From contig JAFARM010000353.1 of the NCBI GenBank assembly GCA_019245455.1, positions 1 to 10,083 of the forward strand: a stretch of DNA of 10,083 nucleotides. Reading direction: 5' to 3'. Source of the DNA: Sphingomonadaceae bacterium (GTDB taxonomy: Bacteria > Pseudomonadota > Alphaproteobacteria > Sphingomonadales > Sphingomonadaceae). The position numbers were made by a program, and so were the translations under genes. Of the stretch, positions 6,097 through 10,083 are shown in pieces. Position 1 is the stretch's first letter, and each line of letters opens with the position of its first letter. The notes below the pieces were generated by a model. It had not been told where the DNA came from. It did not search any database and saw only the letters and a program-made list of their open reading frames with translations.

Positions 6097-6249
6097 ATGA
6101 CCTGGACCGACCTTCTGACCGGCATTGCCGCCGCCTGCCTTGGTGGCCTTGCCGGCCTCCTGCTTGCCGCCGGGGCGTTCGTCGCCGCCGGTGCCGCTTT
6201 CTCCCCCGGCACCACGCCGGCGGAGCTGCTCGCGCGGATCGCGGCATGA
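6097..6249 (+). CDS. Small single-pass membrane protein
   Basis: A 50-aa protein. After MTWTD there is an unbroken hydrophobic stretch (about residues 6-35) rich in Ala, Leu and Gly, easily long enough to cross a membrane, followed by a short hydrophilic tail with an amphipathic end (PAELLARIAA). A Shine-Dalgarno-like CGGAG lies about 8 nt before the ATG, inside the end of the preceding ORF, and the stop overlaps the ATG of the ASCH gene as ATGA. There is no cleavable signal peptide pattern. Candidate roles include a membrane-associated superinfection or host-takeover factor; nothing in the sequence decides this. Holins usually have more segments and lie with a lysin, and no lysin is nearby. 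Confidence 0.6.
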   Translation: MTWTDLLTGIAAACLGGLAGLLLAAGAFVAAGAAFSPGTTPAELLARIAA

Positions 6250-6755
6250 AGGCCCTCACCCTTTGGCAGCCCTGGGCTTCGCTCGTCATCGTCGGCGCGA
6301 AGCCGATCGAATGGCGGCGCTGGCGCGCGCCCGACTGGGCGACCGACCAGACCATCGTCATCCACGCCGGCAGCCGCCGCGTCGTCCGCGACGAGGTCGA
6401 GGACCTGATCGACAGCATCGAGAAGGACCGGCACGCGCAGAGCTTCGGCGCCTTCGGCTCGACCGGGCTCGACGCCGATCGCGCGCTCGCCCTGCTCCGG
6501 CCAGTGCTCGCCGGCGACGTCGCTCTGCCGACCGCCGCCGGGCTCGGGACGGCGTACCTGTCGCCGGCACGGCTCGCGACGGAGGTCGTCGGCGGTCACA
6601 GCGACAGCGACCGAGTCGACGAGGCGGTCTGGGGCTGGCCGCTGTCCCAGGTCGACGCGTGGCCCGCGCCGTTCCCGATGCGCGGGCATCAAGGGCTGTG
6701 GACGTGGCCCGACGCCGAGGCGGTCGCCGCCGGCTTCGTCGGAGAGCCGGCATGA
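6246..6755 (+). CDS. ASCH-domain protein (PUA-like fold)
   Basis: A 169-aa protein of the ASCH superfamily. The N-terminus KALTLWQPWASLVIVGAKPI followed by EWRRW is the family signature, with the G-A-K-x-x-E-x-R motif at residues 17-24. IVIHAG at about 37-42 and the C-terminal RGHQGLWTW at about 146-154 are also typical. ASCH proteins have a PUA-like beta barrel and are thought to bind RNA or nucleotides; some act as ribonucleases or N4-acetylcytidine amidohydrolases. The specific activity here is unknown. The middle (60-125) is an insertion relative to a minimal ASCH domain. It overlaps both neighbours as ATGA. Phage early operons often carry ASCH proteins, possibly to act on host RNA or modified nucleosides (inference). 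Confidence 0.8.
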   Translation: MKALTLWQPWASLVIVGAKPIEWRRWRAPDWATDQTIVIHAGSRRVVRDEVEDLIDSIEKDRHAQSFGAFGSTGLDADRALALLRPVLAGDVALPTAAGLGTAYLSPARLATEVVGGHSDSDRVDEAVWGWPLSQVDAWPAPFPMRGHQGLWTWPDAEAVAAGFVGEPA

Positions 6756-7240
6756 GCACGGAGAATGTCTCCGCCGGCCAGCTGCTGCTGTTCATCGAGC
6801 GCATCGAGCGGCTCGAGGAGGACAAGCAGGGCATCGTCGAGGACATCAAGGACGTCTTCGTCGAGGCTAAGGGTGCCGGCTTCGACACCAAGACGATCCG
6901 CGCCGTCGTCGCGCTGCGCCGGCTGCCCCGCGACACGCGCGACGAGCAGGAGGCGCTGCTCGAGACCTACAAGGCGGCGATCGGCCTCGCCGACCCGGCC
7001 GAGGCCGCGCCGCGGCGCGATCCGGCGGCCGAGCGCATCCAGGACGCGATCGTCGACGCGCTGCGCGCCGCCGGGCGGGTGACGATCGTCGCTCTGAAGA
7101 CGCTGATCCGCGACAAGGGCGCGAAGGCGCTCGGCTACGCCGACCTGACGGTCCACCTGGGCGAGCTGATCGAGGCCGGCCGCGTCGAGAGCGGCACCGG
7201 CCGCGTCGCCGACGTGGCTGAATATTGGGTGCGGGCGTGA
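6752..7240 (+). CDS. GapR-like (DUF2312) DNA-binding protein with extra C-terminal winged-helix-like domain
   Basis: A 162-aa protein. Residues 5-80 match the GapR/DUF2312 family: AGQLLLFIERIERLEEDK, then GIVEDIKDVFVEAKGAGFD, then TKTIRAVVALRR and a DEQEALLETYKAAIGL end. GapR is an alphaproteobacterial nucleoid protein that encircles overtwisted AT-rich DNA and helps topoisomerases during replication. Normal GapR is about 80-90 aa. Here a linker (81-92) leads to a second part (93-162), AERIQDAIVDALRAAGRV onwards to LGELIEAGRVESGTGRV, which looks like a winged helix by eye. It overlaps both neighbours (ATGA, GTGA). A likely role is assisting phage replication or directing GapR to particular sites; this is inference. 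Confidence 0.82.
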   Translation: MSTENVSAGQLLLFIERIERLEEDKQGIVEDIKDVFVEAKGAGFDTKTIRAVVALRRLPRDTRDEQEALLETYKAAIGLADPAEAAPRRDPAAERIQDAIVDALRAAGRVTIVALKTLIRDKGAKALGYADLTVHLGELIEAGRVESGTGRVADVAEYWVRA

Positions 7241-8133
7241 GTGAGGCTGCCGTTTTTTACCCGCTGAGGAAGGAGCGCGTTCCACCTCGCCCGCTGCTGC
7301 GCTGGCATGGCGGCAAGTGGCGGCTCGCCTCCTGGATCGTCAGCCATCTCCCACCGCACCTGATCTACGTGGAACCGTTCGGCGGCGCGGCGTCGATCCT
7401 CCTGCACAAGCCGCGATCGGTTACCGAGGTGTACAACGACCTGGATGCCACGCTGCAGCAGCTGTTCGGCGTGTTGCGAGACGATGCGTTGTCGGCCCGG
7501 CTTATCCGCCAGCTACGCCTGACACCGTTTTCGCGGCGCGAGTTCGATGAGAGCTATGAGCCGTCGACCGACCCGGTCGAGCGTGCACGCCGCACGATCG
7601 TGCGCAGCTTCATGGGCTACGGCAGCGACGGGACCGCGGGGGTCTACCGGACAGGCTTCCGGCGGCAGCGATCGACATGCGGATCGACGCCGGCGCGAGA
7701 ATGGGCCGGGTATCCCGCTGCCCTTGAGGCGATCGTCGACCGTCTGACGGGCGTCACCTTCGAGGCAGCGCCTGCGACGGAAATCATCCGTCAGTTCGAT
7801 GACGCCCGCGCAGTCTTCTATGTCGATCCGCCTTATCTTCCGGAGACGCGCTCGACGGGCAACCGGCGCAGAGGCCAGGGTTTCCACGTCTATCAGCACG
7901 AGCTGGACAGAGACGATCACGTCGAGCTCCTCGATCTGCTGAAATCGGTGCGCGGTATGGTGGCGCTCAGCGGCTACCCATCGTCCGTCTACGACGACAT
8001 GCTCTATAGCTGGGCGAAAGTGCAGCGCCGTGCGCGAGCCGATGGCAACCGCCCGCGAACCGAGTGCCTGTGGCTGAACCCCGCGGCGGTCGCTGCGCTT
8101 CCGTCACCCTCCCTGCTGGACACAATCGCATGA
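7237..8133 (+). CDS. D12-class N6-adenine DNA methyltransferase (Dam-like)
   Basis: A 298-aa methyltransferase. The N-terminal RWHGGKWRLASWI (about 22-34) and YVEPFGGAAS (about 44-53) are the AdoMet-binding part, NDLD at 67-70 follows, and DPPY at 197-200 is the catalytic motif IV of adenine-N6 methylases of the alpha/D12 class. The region SFMGYGSDGTAGVYRTGFR and the C-terminal ECLWLNP also fit phage Dam-like enzymes. Length is typical (260-300 aa). Target is probably GATC but not proven. The GTG start at 7237 overlaps the GapR-like stop as GTGA; a TTG at 7225 is less likely. Sampled lines are about 58-67% GC, lower than about 70-73% in its neighbours, suggesting later acquisition. No cognate restriction enzyme is seen, so it is probably an orphan used for protection or regulation. 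Confidence 0.9.
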   Translation: MSEAAVFYPLRKERVPPRPLLRWHGGKWRLASWIVSHLPPHLIYVEPFGGAASILLHKPRSVTEVYNDLDATLQQLFGVLRDDALSARLIRQLRLTPFSRREFDESYEPSTDPVERARRTIVRSFMGYGSDGTAGVYRTGFRRQRSTCGSTPAREWAGYPAALEAIVDRLTGVTFEAAPATEIIRQFDDARAVFYVDPPYLPETRSTGNRRRGQGFHVYQHELDRDDHVELLDLLKSVRGMVALSGYPSSVYDDMLYSWAKVQRRARADGNRPRTECLWLNPAAVAALPSPSLLDTIA

Positions 8134-9866
8134 CGATCCCGGCCGTCGCCCTCGACGACAAGCTCGCGATCCTCGGCGCGTCGGGGTCCGGCAAGACCGT
8201 TACCGCCAAGGGAGCCGTCGAGGCGCTGCTGGCCGAGCGGCGGCACGTCGTCGTGCTCGACCCGACCGGCGTCTGGCACGGGCTGCGCACCGACGCCGCC
8301 GGCACGGGCGCGGGGTTCGACATCCCGATCTTCGGCGGCCTGCACGGCGACGTGCCGATCGGCGAGGGCGACGGCGCGGCTATCGCCCGCGTCATCGTCG
8401 ACCAGCGCCTGTCGGCGGTCGTCGACCTGTCGGCGCTGCGGTCGGGGCCGGCGCAGCGGCGCTTCGCCGCCGGCCTGCTGGCGACGCTCCGCACCAAGCC
8501 GCGCGGCAACTTCCACCTGGTGTTCGACGAAGCCGACGAGTTCGCGCCGCAGACCGCCCAGGACGGCGACGGCGAGCGGCTGAAGGAGGACATGATCTGG
8601 GTCGCCAAGCGCGGCCGCGTCGACGGCTTCGTCCCGCTGTGGATCACCCAGCGCCCCGCCGACATGGCGAAGGCGGTGCTAAGCCAGGCGCAGACGGTGG
8701 TGCTGCATCAGCTGATCATCGCCCACGACCGGAAGGCGGCCGAAGGCTGGCTGAAGGGCAACGGCGAGCCCGATGCGGTCAAGGAGATCATGGCCTCGCT
8801 GCCGTCGCTCCAGGTCGGCGAGCGCTGGGTCTATTCGCCCCGGCTTCACATCCTCGAGCGCGGCCGGTCGGCGTTGCCGGCGACCTACGACAGCAGCCGG
8901 ACGCCGCTGCCCGGCGAGATCGTCGCCGAGCCGAAGCTGCTGGCGAGCCTCAACCTCGCCGCGATCAAGGCCGCGCTTGCGCCGGCGGCGGGCGATGTCG
9001 AGCCGGCCGGGGAGGACGGGCCGCCGATCCCGGAGGAGCGGCGGGTGGCGATGCGCGAGCGCGTCCTCGCCCCGATCCGCGAGCGCGACGCCAGGATCGC
9101 GGCGCTGGAAGCCGAGTGCGAGCAGCTGCGCGCGGCACTCAAGGAAGCCGATGCGCGGACCGATGCCTTTGCCGCCGGCATCGCCGAGATGATGCAGATC
9201 GCCTGGCGGCTGAACCCGCCGGTGCTGTACGCCGGGATCGACGTCGGCGTCGGCGACGTCGAGGCGCTGAAGCGCGACGTCCGGCGCGCCGGGCCGGCGC
9301 AGGCGCCGATCATCCACGGCGGCATCCGCGGGACGCTCGAGCACGCCGCTGCGGCTCCGGCGAAGGCTGCGAAGCCACGCGCCTCGAAGTCGCCGGCCGA
9401 GCCTGGCGCGCTGAACGCCGCGGCGCTGAAGCTGATCGGTCTTGCCGACGCTGTCGCCCCGGCCGAGCTGACGATCGGGCAGGCAGCGACGCTTTGCGGC
9501 TATAGCCCCGATGGCGGCTTCTTCCGCACCGCGCTGAAGCAGCTGCAAGGTAACGAGCACGTCATTCTCGATGGGAACCGCCTCGTTCGGCGGTGGGTCG
9601 GCCTGCGGCCCAAGGGAATGAACCGCGCGTCGATGCTCGCCAGCTGGAAGAATGCCCTGCCCGGGGCCGCGCCGAAGATCATCGACGCGATCGAGGGCGT
9701 GCCGGGCACCTGGACCGTCGAAGGCATCGCCGAACGCGTCGGCTACGCGCCCACCGGCGGCTTCTTCCGCAGGGCCATGAAGGCCCTGCGCGACGCCGGC
9801 GTCTTGGTCGAGACGCCCGGCGGGGAGCTCAAGCTGGCAAACCCGCTGCCGGGAGAGACGAAGTGA
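8130..9866 (+). CDS. HerA/FtsK-like P-loop ATPase with two C-terminal winged-helix-like repeats
   Basis: A 578-aa protein. Walker A LGASGSGKT is at 15-23, Walker B HLVFDEADE at 129-137, and TQRPADMAKAVLSQAQ at about 173-188 is typical of the HerA/VirD4-FtsK branch, whose members are usually hexameric DNA pumps. It lacks the N-terminal barrel of true HerA; the P-loop begins almost at once. Residues 315-345 look like a coiled coil. A low-complexity Ala/Lys linker (405-425) leads to two similar modules (about 432-486 and 514-570), each with a GY-P-GGFFR-A-K-L core, resembling winged helices. The ATG overlaps the methyltransferase stop as ATGA. It probably moves along or remodels DNA at sites chosen by the C-terminal modules (inference). 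Packaging is unlikely, since P2-like phages use a terminase encoded elsewhere. Confidence 0.78.
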   Translation: MTIPAVALDDKLAILGASGSGKTVTAKGAVEALLAERRHVVVLDPTGVWHGLRTDAAGTGAGFDIPIFGGLHGDVPIGEGDGAAIARVIVDQRLSAVVDLSALRSGPAQRRFAAGLLATLRTKPRGNFHLVFDEADEFAPQTAQDGDGERLKEDMIWVAKRGRVDGFVPLWITQRPADMAKAVLSQAQTVVLHQLIIAHDRKAAEGWLKGNGEPDAVKEIMASLPSLQVGERWVYSPRLHILERGRSALPATYDSSRTPLPGEIVAEPKLLASLNLAAIKAALAPAAGDVEPAGEDGPPIPEERRVAMRERVLAPIRERDARIAALEAECEQLRAALKEADARTDAFAAGIAEMMQIAWRLNPPVLYAGIDVGVGDVEALKRDVRRAGPAQAPIIHGGIRGTLEHAAAAPAKAAKPRASKSPAEPGALNAAALKLIGLADAVAPAELTIGQAATLCGYSPDGGFFRTALKQLQGNEHVILDGNRLVRRWVGLRPKGMNRASMLASWKNALPGAAPKIIDAIEGVPGTWTVEGIAERVGYAPTGGFFRRAMKALRDAGVLVETPGGELKLANPLPGETK

Positions 9867-10083
9867 GCGCCGTCGCTCATCGCAATCGCCAAGCGACGCC
9901 ACCGAGCTTCGTGCCGCCGAGCGTGCTCGAGCTCACGGAGCCGGTCGTAGTCGGCAAGTGGTACTTGGTTCCGCAGTTGCCAGACGATGATGGCAACTGG
10001 ATGCCTGTCAGGCTGCCTGTGCGCGACGACGCCGGGACGCCATGGGATCATGCCCACATCGACGAGCGCTTCGTCACGGCGCG
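9863..10083 (+). CDS. Unknown phage protein, N-terminal part (runs off the window)
   Basis: A GTG at 9863 overlaps the ATPase stop as GTGA, and the frame stays open for 73 residues to the edge. The N-terminus is unstructured and basic (VAHRNRQATPPSF). A segment follows with KWYLVPQLPDDDGNWMPVRL and WDHAHIDERFV, rich in Trp, Asp and His, probably beta-structured. I do not recognise a family. The line 9961-10020 is about 57% GC, lower than the operon average, so this may be another later addition or simply differ in composition. Confidence 0.65.
   Translation, partial: MSAVAHRNRQATPPSFVPPSVLELTEPVVVGKWYLVPQLPDDDGNWMPVRLPVRDDAGTPWDHAHIDERFVTA
9974..9999 (+). repeat. 9-bp perfect inverted repeat inside the last gene
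   Basis: CAGTTGCCA (9974-9982) and TGGCAACTG (9991-9999) are exact reverse complements around an 8-nt spacer, GACGATGA. It lies within coding sequence and could form an mRNA hairpin or be a protein-binding dyad. A match of this length is not rare enough in 10 kb to exclude chance. Confidence 0.3.

Noticed and set aside
6097..6249. Small membrane protein as a holin
   Set aside because: One segment only, no endolysin or spanin nearby, and it sits in the early operon.
7237..9866. Methylase plus ATPase as a restriction-modification or BREX-like system
   Set aside because: No restriction nuclease, specificity subunit or PglX/PglZ-type gene is visible; the ATPase is not a type I or III restriction helicase.
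8679..9902. A 407-codon open frame on the minus strand opposite the ATPase gene
   Set aside because: Composition is that of a shadow frame; the plus strand has clear Walker motifs and coupled starts.
1..10083. tRNA genes, rRNA, CRISPR arrays, insertion sequences or an attachment site
   Set aside because: I found no cloverleaf-like sequence, regular spaced repeats, transposase or integrase; an attachment core cannot be recognised without the flanking copy.

Overview
This window is part of a P2-like (myovirus-type) prophage or phage genome in a high-GC bacterium. The GC content is roughly 70%, judged by counting sample lines. The GapR/DUF2312-type gene, the general codon style and the 4-nt start/stop overlaps point to an alphaproteobacterial host, possibly a sphingomonad. 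The host assignment is inference; no host gene is visible.

The left part (1-1524) is the end of the tail operon. It holds the C-terminus of a probable tape-measure protein, then a clear gpU homologue and the gpD baseplate-hub ('late control') protein. This is the P2 order T-U-D. A tiny ORF with ATGA overlaps at both ends bridges U and D.

The middle part (1470-2698) is the regulatory switch. A leftward XRE-family repressor overlaps the 3' end of D tail to tail. An AT-rich divergent promoter/operator region with an 18-bp imperfect palindrome follows. Then come a rightward small HTH protein of the BcepMu gp16-like type and an Ogr/Delta zinc-finger late activator whose cysteine spacing is exactly that of P2 Ogr. 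No integrase lies between D and the repressor, where P2 has one.

The right part (2785-10083, running off the end) is one tightly packed early operon. It encodes a 900-aa P4-alpha-like primase-helicase, a small zinc-ribbon protein, a small helical protein, a doubtful Arg-rich ORF, a 50-aa single-pass membrane protein, an ASCH-domain protein, a GapR-like protein with an extra C-terminal domain, a D12-class adenine DNA methyltransferase, a HerA/FtsK-like ATPase with two repeated C-terminal winged-helix-like modules, and the start of an unknown gene. Almost every junction is a 1-4 nt overlap or gap, so translational coupling is likely throughout.

Together the layout suggests the following, as inference. 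When the repressor is lifted, the rightward promoter makes gp16-like protein and Ogr plus the replication, DNA-modification and ATPase genes. Ogr then turns on the tail and head operons. The most unusual parts are the position of ogr at the head of the early operon, the GapR fusion, the ATPase with duplicated DNA-binding modules beside a DNA methyltransferase, and GATC sites inside the candidate operator.
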